Shown here: piece by piece, positions 1-8,788 of the stretch
Numbering within the stretch: position 1 is the first letter of the stretch
Layout: every line of letters begins with the position of its first letter
DNA from: Aquidulcibacter sp.
GTDB taxonomy: Bacteria; Pseudomonadota; Alphaproteobacteria; Caulobacterales; Aquidulcibacteraceae
Assembly: GCA_027532555.1 (NCBI GenBank)
Contig: JAPZTJ010000011.1
Coordinates: 1 to 64,000, forward strand
DNA length: 64,000 nucleotides
Direction of reading: 5' to 3'
Made by a program: the position numbers and the translations under genes
The notes under the pieces: generated by a model
Seen by the model: the letters and a program-made list of their open reading frames with translations, nothing else
Database searches by the model: none
What the model was told of the DNA's origin: nothing

Positions 1-140
1 ACAATATCGATCCCCAAGCCTGGCTCGCCGATCTTCTCGCCCACATGCCCTCATGGCCAGCTTCACGCCTCCAAGAACTCGCACCCTGGAACTGGAAACC
101 AGCGCCCTAAGCCACGCCGTGGCCCTCGCCGGATGGATAC
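1..140 (+). mobile_element. Right end of an IS66-family insertion sequence
   Basis: The window opens inside the last part of an IS66-type transposase gene. About 30 bases after its stop the sequence reads GGATGGATAC at 131-140, which resembles the terminal inverted repeat of IS66 elements (their ends usually read ...GATGCTTAC). The left end lies outside the window, so neither the inverted-repeat match nor the 8-bp target duplication can be tested. The boundary at 140 is an estimate. Confidence 0.55.
3..110 (+). CDS. IS66-family transposase TnpC, C-terminal fragment
   Basis: Thirty-five residues are readable to the stop at 108-110. They contain NIDPQAWLADLLAHMP and end in ELAPWNWKPAP, the pattern of the IS66 TnpC C-terminal domain (DPxAWLADVLxRI...L.ELLPWNW). 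The gene is cut by the window edge, not visibly by mutation, so whether the element is intact is unknown. The family call rests only on this short tail. It sits against the AT-rich surface module that follows and may mark its left boundary. Confidence 0.7.
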   Translation, partial: NIDPQAWLADLLAHMPSWPASRLQELAPWNWKPAP

Positions 141-198
141 GAAAGAAGTCTATTGCGCCAACCTTTGCCAGGGCCCTACAAAGCATAGCCTAGCGCCA

Positions 199-1662
199 TT
201 ACAATTCCGGGCCAAATATTGAACGCTTCAAGGTGTTTATCGTTGACCTGGTGTCCAATTGTGCATCGTCCACGACTTCAAAAACAGTGACCAATGGACG
301 CTCCCAAACAGCAAGCTTGCCCGGTGTCGCAGTGGCGTAAGAAATCGCCATTTTCGATGGGTCGAACTGCGTCCTTTCATTAATGACCCCCGTGGGATCA
401 AGGCCGATCAGGGCAGACAATGCGGCTTGTGCAGCCATGAGCTCGGCCTTTGCACTTTCAAAGCCAACCCGGGCCTCTTGCAACTCTTGTTCTTGATTGA
501 GCACTTCGATGATACTACGCAGACCGATATCAAATTCTAATTCTGCCCCTCGACGCGCGACTTGAGCGGCCCGGACCAGTTCCTCCGCAATTGCTTTTGA
601 ATTGCGTGCCGCGTTTAGCCTGGCCCAAGCTGTTGTAACTTGCTCCGTCAAAAGCCGTTCATCGGCGATCGCTTCGAAACGAGCCGCGTTGGATTCAGCC
701 AAAGCCGCCCGTGCACGTGATTGCGGTTGACCGCCGCTCCAAAGTGGCATGACAAACCTCACACCAATTTGGGCATCGTAGTCACGATCACCATTGAAAC
801 TAGTATCGCTCCTGCCAGAAACACTAGCCTGTAAATTTACCCTCGGTCCATTTTCCGCTTGAATCCTGCGTGCGGCCGCTCGCGCAATGTCCTCATCAAA
901 CCGCGATGCCTTAAGCACATTGCTGTTAGCTATCGCCAGATCAATGGCTTCTAGCAAAGTGTCTGGAAGATCATCAGGATGTATTTCATCTTCGGTCAAA
1001 CCAGCGGGCCTTGCGCCCATTCGACGTTCAAGTATTGCCCAACTGCTCTGAAGCCGAGCCTGCGCATTTGTAGCCAAGCGTCTTGCGCTGGCGAGGCGGG
1101 TTTCCACTTGAGAAACCTCTGTGAGTCCAACCAAACCTTCCTTTTGTCGGGCTCTTGTGCCTGCCAATTGATCTGTTAGCCAAGTTACGCCTTCGGCTCT
1201 AATCTCCGAGACTTGATAGTCGCGCCTTACATCAGCATAAGCTTCAATGATTTCGCGAACGACCGAAAGTTCGCGACCTCGAATGCGTGCTACAGATTGG
1301 GCGACCCTTAAGTCAGCTTCCCGCATGGCTGCTTGATAACGACCACCCAAAACTAGAGGCTGTACAGCACTTAGGGACAACGAACCTGGCTCGGATGTGT
1401 CGCGAATATAGGCCCCAGCATTCAACGAAGCGCGTTGCCGGATGTTGGAGGTGGCTTCAAGCTGAATATTTGGCCGCCGAAGATTTCTGACTTGGACCTG
1501 CCCCTCAATAAAGGCATTATGTCGTTCGCGTTCAGCTTGCAGAATATAGCTGTTGTCTAGGCCCATGCGCACAGCTTCAACAACGGACTGCGCACGAACT
1601 TCCCACGGCGACAAAATGACGGCAGCCATTGCAGCAGCCAAGATGACAGCCCTGTGATCCAT
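199..1662 (-). CDS. TolC-family outer-membrane efflux/secretion channel
   Basis: A 487-residue protein with a signal peptide (MDHRAVILAAAMAAVILSPW, cleavage near VRAQ) followed by two repeats of the TolC/OEP helix-strand pattern. Typical OEP features are the early segment AVRMGLDNSY, long amphipathic helices rich in A, R, E and Q, and a late block with ELEFDIGLRSIIEVLNQEQEL. Such trimers form the outer-membrane duct of type I secretion or RND/MFS efflux. No inner-membrane ABC or adaptor gene is nearby, so the partner is encoded elsewhere. The ATG at 1662 is chosen because AGGAC precedes it and the signal peptide starts there; a TTG at 1722 would overlap the upstream gene. It probably shares a transcript with the lipoprotein gene upstream. 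Confidence 0.88.
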   Translation of the reverse strand: MDHRAVILAAAMAAVILSPWEVRAQSVVEAVRMGLDNSYILQAERERHNAFIEGQVQVRNLRRPNIQLEATSNIRQRASLNAGAYIRDTSEPGSLSLSAVQPLVLGGRYQAAMREADLRVAQSVARIRGRELSVVREIIEAYADVRRDYQVSEIRAEGVTWLTDQLAGTRARQKEGLVGLTEVSQVETRLASARRLATNAQARLQSSWAILERRMGARPAGLTEDEIHPDDLPDTLLEAIDLAIANSNVLKASRFDEDIARAAARRIQAENGPRVNLQASVSGRSDTSFNGDRDYDAQIGVRFVMPLWSGGQPQSRARAALAESNAARFEAIADERLLTEQVTTAWARLNAARNSKAIAEELVRAAQVARRGAELEFDIGLRSIIEVLNQEQELQEARVGFESAKAELMAAQAALSALIGLDPTGVINERTQFDPSKMAISYATATPGKLAVWERPLVTVFEVVDDAQLDTRSTINTLKRSIFGPEL

Positions 1663-1687
1663 TGTCCTACACTTTAGCTGTCCCGCC

Positions 1688-2029
1688 CTAGTTGCGCGGG
1701 GCAATCCTAATCCGATCGCCAAACTCTACCCAAGCTGGTGAACCTGCTGGAATGACAACATCTGAGCTTTGGGTGACGGACAGTGTCTCACCAGTGCGAT
1801 CAATCTTGATTATATAGTTGATACCGTTTCTGCGAGACGAACGGGCACCACCTGTAGACAAACCTTTTATCTTCACATACCGCTGCGACAACACCGTGGC
1901 TGGTTCAGCGCGTATAACCTCACCAACTTCGCTTGCACGATACTCGGTAGCCTTGATCGTAGAAGTACAGGCTGACAAAAAGGACGCAGCCGAGATGAAT
2001 GCAACCAGTGCAACTTTCCTAAATGTCAT
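1688..2029 (-). CDS. Small outer-membrane lipoprotein, SlyB-like C-terminal fold
   Basis: A 113-residue protein with a lipoprotein signal (hydrophobic stretch then LSAC at the expected lipobox position). The mature part has a segment resembling the SlyB/Pcp C-terminal barrel (NYIIKIDRTGETLSVTQSSD, then AGSPAWVEFGDRIRIAP) but lacks the glycine-zipper that those proteins carry. ATG 2029 is preceded by GGGAGA at a good distance. It ends 25 bases before the TolC-like start, on the same strand, so the two are likely one operon; a role next to the secretion channel is inference. Base use is AT-richer than in the genes after 5495. Confidence 0.6.
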   Translation of the reverse strand: MTFRKVALVAFISAASFLSACTSTIKATEYRASEVGEVIRAEPATVLSQRYVKIKGLSTGGARSSRRNGINYIIKIDRTGETLSVTQSSDVVIPAGSPAWVEFGDRIRIAPRN

Positions 2030-2358
2030 TGGATTTTCTCCCAAACTGAGTGAGTTTAAACACGCGATTTAACCGTGAAGCATAAAAGCCTGTGATTACA
2101 GAACTTAATGGGGCCTATCATGGCACTCTATAAAAACCAAGCTGACGAGACAGGCACTAAGGATAATTCACGCAGTGCACGTCACCGAAACGTGAACTTC
2201 ATAAACCCAAATTGCTGAAAACTCCAACATCTTCGTCCAGGGTAAGCCTAACTCCTATAGATTCTAAAATCTTTCCCATTCGGTTGATCTAGCAAGAGGT
2301 CAGTCAATCAGAAAACTCGAGCTTACCATGGTCCAAATTTGTGGGTTTACGTTAGAAA
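2030..2358. other. Intergenic region, AT-rich
   Basis: About 330 bases between the stop of the glycosyltransferase gene and the start of the lipoprotein gene, both leftward. It should hold the promoter of the lipoprotein-TolC pair. A near-palindromic pair of TTTAA motifs lies around 2053-2071 (TTAA halves nine bases apart, so not a CtrA box). No convincing small gene or RNA was seen. Confidence 0.4.
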
Positions 2359-4287
2359 TCACCCTTTGCTCTCATGCACTTCTAGGCTGGATAAGCCCAT
2401 TGAGCGCAAGCGTTCGCGTCGCTCCTCCTCTAGGCGACCCTTGTTGGCAATTAGGCCTTGAAGCCATTCAAGCCTGTGACCTAAGCTGTGACTATGCATA
2501 CGCTGTGTGGTGACATAGGTAAGACCTGAGTTTCTGAAGTCTGCAATCCTTTGTGGATTCCTGACCAGTTCAATTAGTGCATCACCCCAATTTTCTCGCT
2601 GGCGCATCATCACACCCAAGTTCGCCGCATTGGGTGTGTCAGCATAGACGACTTCGGAGAAGATCGGCACGACACCGCAAGCACAACTCTCTATCAATTT
2701 CAGATCTGATTTCAGATGATTAAATGGCGTATCACGTAATGGCAGCAGTGAAAGGTCACAGCTGGAGAGTACTTCCAAATAGTCTGCGGGTGGCAAAGTT
2801 GGATGGAATTCCTTACGTACAAACTCCGGAAGATCGTTATAGATGTCCTTATCGTGAACTACAATGAATTCTATCTCGTTTCGCAATTCGGAAAGGGCAG
2901 GAATCAAACCCGCTTTGATTGCACTCCAATCCGCCATTCGGTTCAATGCACCGAAAAATATGCGGAGCCGCCCCTCTTTCATTGTTGGCTTTTTGGAAAT
3001 TTTGGGCAACTCAAAAATTGCATTCTCGAATACTTTTGTATTCGGGTTTAACGAACGCATTCTTGCCGCCAATCTTTGCGTACTCACTGAAACAGCGTGA
3101 ACACCCCGAAACGCGATAAAGTTGCTATCGACATAGCCACGCCAATGACCCGGATCATCATCGATCTCTGAAACAACCACCCAGCCCGCATCTATAAGGC
3201 GTTCGATGTGACGAGCTACGGCTAAGCTGTTCAAGAATTGCCGATGCAAGATGAGCACACCCGGCTTAAAGTCCTTTGGAATAGTTAGTGAACCCTGCCC
3301 CCAAACCGCCTTCACATTAGGCAGCGATTTCAAAGCAGTTAGTGGGTAGTCGACCCGGGCTTCGTTGACCCCTGCAACTTTCTGAATAGCGAGAGCCGCA
3401 ATGTAAATCGGTATGTCCGGTGCACCATTCGACGCTGAGACCACCCAACCAAGCGCGGACGCGTTATGTACAACGCCTTCAGAACTTGGTGATTTGCCTT
3501 GGTTATGCAGCTCAGCAAGGTTTACCGCTTCGGTAGCTTGGACTTTCGAAACAATCAGTGGCTTGCTCTCCAAGACAGTCCACCCAGCACCAGTAAAGCT
3601 CTGAAATACAGTTTCTTGTGCTAAACGCTCTAGCTCAGCCTGATCCATTAACGCCAAATGTTCAATGTTCGAATTTTCGGCAACTTTCTGCTTCAATATC
3701 TCCCAGTTTCTAATGTCTTTAAGATACCCAACGCAAACACCTTTGGCGCAAACCAATTTGATTAGCCTACTTAGAAGACCACTTTGGCTAAACAAAAATT
3801 CGGCGCTGACGCCTATTACTATTGCATCAAAAGGGTCCTGATCTGCTAATTTCAACAACGCTTCAAATTGTTCATCATGCTCAATACTTTTATCAAGTAC
3901 TTTATCCAGACGCGTCTTTGCCACAAGCGCAAGGCCCAGATCCTCCTCCAAACCTACATAAAAGGAGTTGGGAATTCTTGCCTTGATTGACGCGCCCAAG
4001 GTGCCATCGCCACAACCTATCTCAAGGATACGTCGCGCGTTCATGGGGATCATGAATTGAAGGTCTGATAAGTGACCGATTTCTAACGGCATGGGAACTT
4101 GCTCTACTTGGTTCTGATTTACCGATCTATAGCGATTTGCTGCCCAACATGGAAATTCATTGCACTGTTGCGCCACCACGTAATCTAGTTGGTAAACCCT
4201 GTCACTAAGCCTTGACCACTGCTCACAAACTCGAAAAAAAAGGGGCGATAAGACTGTACTTATGCATGGCACGAATAAAGGAGCCAA
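2359..4287 (-). CDS. Two-domain protein: SAM methyltransferase plus GT4-like glycosyltransferase
   Basis: About 642 residues. The first part (roughly 80-260) is a class I methyltransferase: ARRILEIGCGDGTLGASIKA is the SAM-binding motif I region and FDAIVIG follows as motif IV. The second part (roughly 330-640) resembles GT4 glycosyltransferases, with a Rossmann-like segment LRIFFGALNRMADW, then SSCDLSLLPLRDTPFNHLKSD and the usual K-x-x-E region as LKLIESCACGVVPIFSE. Such fusions occur in surface-polysaccharide clusters. The start is uncertain: no ATG precedes residue 66 in frame, so translation begins at TTG 4287 or at ATG 4092, and neither has a good ribosome site. The AT-rich bases and the divergent DUF4422 gene suggest an acquired polysaccharide module. 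Confidence 0.75.
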   Translation of the reverse strand: MAPLFVPCISTVLSPLFFRVCEQWSRLSDRVYQLDYVVAQQCNEFPCWAANRYRSVNQNQVEQVPMPLEIGHLSDLQFMIPMNARRILEIGCGDGTLGASIKARIPNSFYVGLEEDLGLALVAKTRLDKVLDKSIEHDEQFEALLKLADQDPFDAIVIGVSAEFLFSQSGLLSRLIKLVCAKGVCVGYLKDIRNWEILKQKVAENSNIEHLALMDQAELERLAQETVFQSFTGAGWTVLESKPLIVSKVQATEAVNLAELHNQGKSPSSEGVVHNASALGWVVSASNGAPDIPIYIAALAIQKVAGVNEARVDYPLTALKSLPNVKAVWGQGSLTIPKDFKPGVLILHRQFLNSLAVARHIERLIDAGWVVVSEIDDDPGHWRGYVDSNFIAFRGVHAVSVSTQRLAARMRSLNPNTKVFENAIFELPKISKKPTMKEGRLRIFFGALNRMADWSAIKAGLIPALSELRNEIEFIVVHDKDIYNDLPEFVRKEFHPTLPPADYLEVLSSCDLSLLPLRDTPFNHLKSDLKLIESCACGVVPIFSEVVYADTPNAANLGVMMRQRENWGDALIELVRNPQRIADFRNSGLTYVTTQRMHSHSLGHRLEWLQGLIANKGRLEEERRERLRSMGLSSLEVHESKG

Positions 4288-4393
4288 GTCAGTTGTGCCA
4301 AAAGGTAAGTGGTGAATCTTTCAGCAGAATCGGCAAACCGAGTTTACCAAACAAATTTAAAGCGGAAACCTTCAGTTGTGCTTGGAGCAGCAA

Positions 4394-5173
4394 ATGAACC
4401 TTGAGATGTTCGCCGTGGCTCATCGAGAGCCTGATGTAAAGGTGCCGGATGGCATTTCTCTGATAGGAACTTCCGGTTTCCAAGCTCGCCTAACAGACAA
4501 TACTGGGGTGCATATTTCCGATAAAAACCCACGATGGAGTGAGTTAACCGCGATATATTGGCTGCTAAAGAACCACGACCTCCAAGCATCACATGTGGGG
4601 ATATGTCACTATAGGCGTTATCTAGCCAGCTACTCGCTGACTGAAAACATGAGACGACACAGGGGCGGCCTACCATTCGGCATGATTAAGCCCGCAGATT
4701 TTGGTTCGCTACGTGATCATTTGTCGAGCGACAAAATTCTTCAATTAATGAAGAAGCTAAGGGCGGATATATTGGTACCTGAACCTTATGTATCAGCAAT
4801 GTCCGTGCGCGACACTTTTGCTCATTACCATAAGTCAGCTGCCAGCGATTTTGATTTGACATTCCAAATTGCCATAAAGAAAAATTATTTCAGTGAGAGT
4901 TTCGCAAATTGGTTCTTAACACGAAGAGAAATGCACCCATGCAATATGTCTGTCTTGCCGACTGACTTATTTGTTCAAATCTGGACTGCGATGTTTGATA
5001 TTCTATTAGAACTTGAACCTTACGTGCTTGAGAAAGAGAGTGACTATCAGAACCGCACCTTTGCGTTCATCGCTGAAAGACTCTTCTCAGCATTATTGTT
5101 CTGGCGAATTAATCAAACACGATCGTGCCCGATTGCTAGGGTTTGCTCAATGGTGATGGTCGATGAATCGTGA
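4394..5173 (+). CDS. DUF4422 family glycosyltransferase
   Basis: A 259-residue protein. WSELTAIYWLLKN followed by VGICHYRRYL is the hallmark of the DUF4422 family, found in capsule and exopolysaccharide loci and regarded as glycosyltransferase-like. The central region (ADILVPEPY, then HPCNMSVLPTDLF) also fits the family. ATG 4394 is chosen because GGAG at 4384-4387 sits seven bases upstream. It is divergent from the methyltransferase-glycosyltransferase gene, with about 106 bases between them. The acceptor sugar cannot be read from sequence. Base use is AT-rich like its neighbour. Confidence 0.82.
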   Translation: MNLEMFAVAHREPDVKVPDGISLIGTSGFQARLTDNTGVHISDKNPRWSELTAIYWLLKNHDLQASHVGICHYRRYLASYSLTENMRRHRGGLPFGMIKPADFGSLRDHLSSDKILQLMKKLRADILVPEPYVSAMSVRDTFAHYHKSAASDFDLTFQIAIKKNYFSESFANWFLTRREMHPCNMSVLPTDLFVQIWTAMFDILLELEPYVLEKESDYQNRTFAFIAERLFSALLFWRINQTRSCPIARVCSMVMVDES

Positions 5174-5254
5174 CCGTTAAAGCAACTTGCAGGACAGAAT
5201 TTCGCGTCGCTCTTGACCAAGCCGGTCTGACGACTGGGAGCATCTCAGTCGAAA

Positions 5255-5467
5255 TCAATGCGCCCTCCCAGCGCGAAAGCAGCGCGCGCGCCGCACAAGC
5301 AAAATCGCAAGAATGGCGGCATAAACAATCAGCACGATCATCATAAATGCGAGGCTCAAAAAGTCCTGAGTTAAGCTCACAAGCCCATTTGGTGGCAAAT
5401 ATAATGCGTTATGAGAGTCAAATTTGCCCGCCACTGAAATCAACGCACACAGAGACGTGACAGGCAC
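5255..5467 (-). CDS. Possible small membrane protein, uncertain
   Basis: Seventy residues from a GTG at 5467, with one strong hydrophobic helix ([18 protein letters not shown]) and a basic C-terminal tail ([12 protein letters not shown]). No family is recognised and no convincing ribosome site precedes the GTG; translation could equally begin at the internal methionines just before the helix. It fills most of the space between the DUF4422 gene and cobT. The remainder of the 320-base interval shows no other gene. It may be a relic at the edge of the AT-rich block. Confidence 0.3.
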   Translation of the reverse strand: MPVTSLCALISVAGKFDSHNALYLPPNGLVSLTQDFLSLAFMMIVLIVYAAILAILLVRRARCFRAGRAH

Positions 5468-5494
5468 ACGGCTCCGGCTTATGTCAGTCTAATA

Positions 5495-7417
5495 ATGGCG
5501 AGCAAAGAAACCCCTCAAGACGTTTTTAAACGTGTGATTACGCATACGGCGCGGGCACTGTCGCGGACCGAGGAGGTGGAGGTGAGCTTCTCTGCCGATG
5601 GGCCGAGCGTATCGGGCAATCGCATTGGCTTGCCCCATCCGGCGCGTGCCTTGGGCGAGCAAGAAGTCTCGCGGTTGCGTGGCCATGCTGATGCGGCTGC
5701 CCTACGCCTCGCCCACCATGATTTAGCCGCCCATAATGCCGCCATGCCAGAAGGCCCGCGCGCTCGGGCGCTCTATGAAGTGGCTGAGAAAGCCCGCATT
5801 GAGGCGATTGGCGCTTTGGCCATGCCGGGTGTTGCTCAAAACCTTACGGCGGCTTTGGTCGAGACTTGCGAGAAAAAGGGCTATGCCCGCATGATGGACC
5901 GCCAGACGGCCCCCTTGGCCGATGCCTTAGGCCTATTGCTGCGCGAGCGACTAACAGGGCTTGCGCCACCTGAATCTGGGCGCGGCATTGCCGATCTTTG
6001 GCGCGATGAAGTGCAAGCGAAGGCGGGCGAGACAATTGACCGCCTGATTGAGCGCCTGTCAGACCAAAAGGCCTTTGCCGAAGTCACCCGCGATCTTATC
6101 CGCGACCTAGATCTGGGCGATGAATTGGGCGCAGAGCCTGATCCATCCGATGAGGATGGCGAAGAGCCTGACGGTGCCGACCAACCCCCGCCCGATCCTA
6201 GCCAAAATGAGGATCAGCAGGAAGAAGGCGGCGAGCAGCAAGAAGATACCCAGCGCGGTGAGTCTCAAGGCAGCGAGCAGGAAGATGTGCAAGTGCGCGT
6301 CGAGGCTGATGATAGCGACTCGCCCGATGATGATGACAGCGAAGTCGATGAAGGCACGACACCGGTTCGACCAAACTTTAAGCCCGGCGACGGCGATGGT
6401 TTTGTCTACAAAGTCTATACCAAAAGCTTTGATGAAACCGTTGGTGCCGAGGAATTGTGCGACGGGGAAGAATTGGCCCGTCTACGCAGCTATCTCGACG
6501 CGCAGCTGACCCAATTGCAAGGCGTCGTAGGCCGTCTCGCCAATCGCCTGCAACGCCGCCTGATGGCGCAGCAAAACCGTAGCTGGCAATTTGATTTAGA
6601 AGAAGGCGTGTTGGACGTGGCCCGTCTGTCCCGCGTAGTGACAGAGCCTTTGGCCCCCCTCACCTTCAAGATGGAAGATGACACCAATTTCCGCGACACG
6701 GTAGTGACGCTACTCTTGGATAATTCGGGCTCCATGCGCGGCAGACCGATTATGATCGCCGCCATCTGCGCCGATATTCTGGCCCGCACACTCGAGCGCT
6801 GTGGCGTAAAAACCGAAATTTTGGGCTTTACCACCAAGGCTTGGAAGGGCGGACAATCGCGCGACAATTGGATGAAAGCGGGCAAGCCCGCCAATCCCGG
6901 TCGCCTGAATGATCTGCGCCACATAATCTACAAGAGTGCAGATGCGCCGTGGCGGCGCGCGCGGCGCAATCTGGGCCTGATGATGAGAGAAGGCCTACTG
7001 AAAGAAAATATCGACGGCGAAGCCCTAGAATGGGCGCATGATCGCTTGCTCGCCAGGCCCGAACAGCGCCGCATCCTGATGGTGATCTCTGATGGTGCGC
7101 CAGTCGACGACAGCACATTATCTGTCAATTCGGGTGCTTACCTAGAACGGCATTTGCGCGACACGATTGCCAAAATCCAAGATTATAGCCCAGTTGAACT
7201 GATCGCTATCGGCATTGGTCACGACGTGACCCGCTATTATCGTCGCGCGGTAACGATTGTGGATGCCGAGCAATTAGGCGGGGCGATCGTCGACAAGCTG
7301 GCTGAATTGTTCGAAGAAGAACCTAAGGCGGCAAAGATGGCGCGTGGCAAATCCGCGCCAACAACGACCAGTACAGCGCCCTCTAGCAGCCGAATTGGGT
7401 CACGACCCGTGCGGTGA
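5495..7417 (+). CDS. cobT: Cobaltochelatase subunit CobT (aerobic cobalamin pathway)
   Basis: A 640-residue protein matching CobT, which with CobS forms the AAA+ motor that drives CobN to insert cobalt into hydrogenobyrinic acid a,c-diamide. The N-terminal half matches CobT, the middle (about 205-300) is a long acidic linker rich in D, E and Q, and the C-terminal third is a von Willebrand A domain with the MIDAS motif DNSGSM starting near residue 409. Length is normal for the family. cobS, usually the upstream partner, is absent here: the upstream side is the AT-rich block and IS66 end. ATG 5495 lacks a clear ribosome site. A short hairpin spans the stop (CCCGTG 7406-7411 with CACGGG 7418-7423). 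Confidence 0.93.
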   Translation: MASKETPQDVFKRVITHTARALSRTEEVEVSFSADGPSVSGNRIGLPHPARALGEQEVSRLRGHADAAALRLAHHDLAAHNAAMPEGPRARALYEVAEKARIEAIGALAMPGVAQNLTAALVETCEKKGYARMMDRQTAPLADALGLLLRERLTGLAPPESGRGIADLWRDEVQAKAGETIDRLIERLSDQKAFAEVTRDLIRDLDLGDELGAEPDPSDEDGEEPDGADQPPPDPSQNEDQQEEGGEQQEDTQRGESQGSEQEDVQVRVEADDSDSPDDDDSEVDEGTTPVRPNFKPGDGDGFVYKVYTKSFDETVGAEELCDGEELARLRSYLDAQLTQLQGVVGRLANRLQRRLMAQQNRSWQFDLEEGVLDVARLSRVVTEPLAPLTFKMEDDTNFRDTVVTLLLDNSGSMRGRPIMIAAICADILARTLERCGVKTEILGFTTKAWKGGQSRDNWMKAGKPANPGRLNDLRHIIYKSADAPWRRARRNLGLMMREGLLKENIDGEALEWAHDRLLARPEQRRILMVISDGAPVDDSTLSVNSGAYLERHLRDTIAKIQDYSPVELIAIGIGHDVTRYYRRAVTIVDAEQLGGAIVDKLAELFEEEPKAAKMARGKSAPTTTSTAPSSSRIGSRPVR

Positions 7418-7438
7418 CACGGGCCGTTTGAATTACCC

Positions 7439-8788
7439 CTAATTCCGATAAGCAGGCCGCGCGATGCCGTCTGTGCTGGGCTTATAGCGGGCGGCGAGTT
7501 CGGTGGAGCGGCTGGTCATAGGCTGGGATTGCCCAGCGATATAGACGGCCGTGGGATAGCTTTGACCTTCTAAAGGATCGCCAGACCAGATCACCACGTC
7601 GGCAGCTTTGCCCACTTCAATCGAGCCAATCTCTTTTTCTGCACCCCAAACCTTAGCTGGGTTTAAGGTGATAGCGGCCAGCGCTGCCTGATAAGGCAGA
7701 CCATGCGCGACGGCGGTGCCAGCATTCATCCGGCTTTGCCGCAGATTATTGTAATCTCGGCTACCCATAATGGAGACTTGAACGCCCGCTTGATAAAGAA
7801 TTTGGGCGTTACGCAAATGGGTGCCCAGTGTCTCAAAGCTTGCTGGCAAGGCGGCTTGGGTATCGATGATAACAGGCACTTTTGCTGCCGCCAATTCAGC
7901 CGCTACGCGCCAGCCTTCTTCAGCCCCCTCCAAAACGATGGATAGGTTTTCCTCCTTAGCGAGCTTCAATACCTGGCGGATATCGTTCGCGCTCGACACC
8001 CGGATCAACAAAGACGACTTGCCTTGTACAACTGGCACCAAAGCTTCCAGATCAAGGCGGCTGACCATCAAATCGCGACCCTCGCCCTTGTCGTAAAGAG
8101 GGCGATTGGCAGCAAAATGGCGCACATCGGCCAAGACGCGCTTCAAAATGATCAAAGATGCGCCGCGAGACCCGCCGGCAGCTGAAGCCGCCGACTCCCC
8201 AAATTCCAACACCATACCAGCATTGGTTTTGAAGATCATGTCGGGCGTATTAGCAGAAAGACGGATGCCAATGCTTTGACCTGCAAACAAGGTCGGGTCG
8301 TCTTGCTCATGCCCACCTGCAGTTTGAAAGCCACTATCATCGTGGGCATGGGCCCCATTTCCAGAGCGGCCGGCAACCGGGGTTAGGAATGCCCGCGTCA
8401 ACCCATTCAATCGTGCCAGCGCAATTGTCGGCGCATCGGGATTGACACCAGCGGCGGGATTAAATGCAGCACCAATCTGCCCCCCTGCCCCATCATCACG
8501 AGTAGATGGCACTTGTTCAATTTCGGAAATACCTAAGCTCGTGGTGGCGGCTACCAGACCGGGGGTAACCACGGCACCTTTTGCATCGATGATTTGTGCG
8601 CCTTTGGGTATCGCAACTGATTGACCAATAGCGACAATCTTGCCGTTTTCCATAACCAAAGTACCAGATGCCAGCGTGCCGGCGGTGCTCACGGTTTCGA
8701 TTTTTGCATTGATGATCGCGATGGGGTCAGCGCTTGCAAGTGTGGGGGCGGAAACGGCCACAGCGAGGGCTAGGGCAACAGGTTTCAT
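7439..8788 (-). CDS. Exported amidohydrolase-family protein with degenerate metal site
   Basis: A 449-residue protein with a signal peptide (cleavage near TLASADP) and the amidohydrolase barrel layout: a beta-sandwich start (ENGKIVAIGQSVAIPKGAQ), the VTPGL strand, and the C-terminal GSIEVGKAADVVIWSGDPL block. The HxH metal motif expected right after VTPG is missing; the sequence reads VTPGLVAATTSLG. It overlaps the upstream amidohydrolase by one base (TAATG), so the two are translationally coupled. The likely reading is a catalytically altered partner of the upstream enzyme, as pairs of this kind (imidazolonepropionase-like) are seen in other proteobacteria. The substrate is unknown. Confidence 0.8.
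   Translation of the reverse strand: MKPVALALAVAVSAPTLASADPIAIINAKIETVSTAGTLASGTLVMENGKIVAIGQSVAIPKGAQIIDAKGAVVTPGLVAATTSLGISEIEQVPSTRDDGAGGQIGAAFNPAAGVNPDAPTIALARLNGLTRAFLTPVAGRSGNGAHAHDDSGFQTAGGHEQDDPTLFAGQSIGIRLSANTPDMIFKTNAGMVLEFGESAASAAGGSRGASLIILKRVLADVRHFAANRPLYDKGEGRDLMVSRLDLEALVPVVQGKSSLLIRVSSANDIRQVLKLAKEENLSIVLEGAEEGWRVAAELAAAKVPVIIDTQAALPASFETLGTHLRNAQILYQAGVQVSIMGSRDYNNLRQSRMNAGTAVAHGLPYQAALAAITLNPAKVWGAEKEIGSIEVGKAADVVIWSGDPLEGQSYPTAVYIAGQSQPMTSRSTELAARYKPSTDGIARPAYRN

Noticed and set aside
2053..2071. Two TTAA motifs resembling a CtrA box
   Set aside because: Spacing is nine bases rather than seven.
5170..5346. Short plus-strand frame starting at the GTG that overlaps the DUF4422 stop
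   Set aside because: Fifty-eight residues without family pattern, no independent ribosome site, and it overlaps a slightly better candidate on the other strand.
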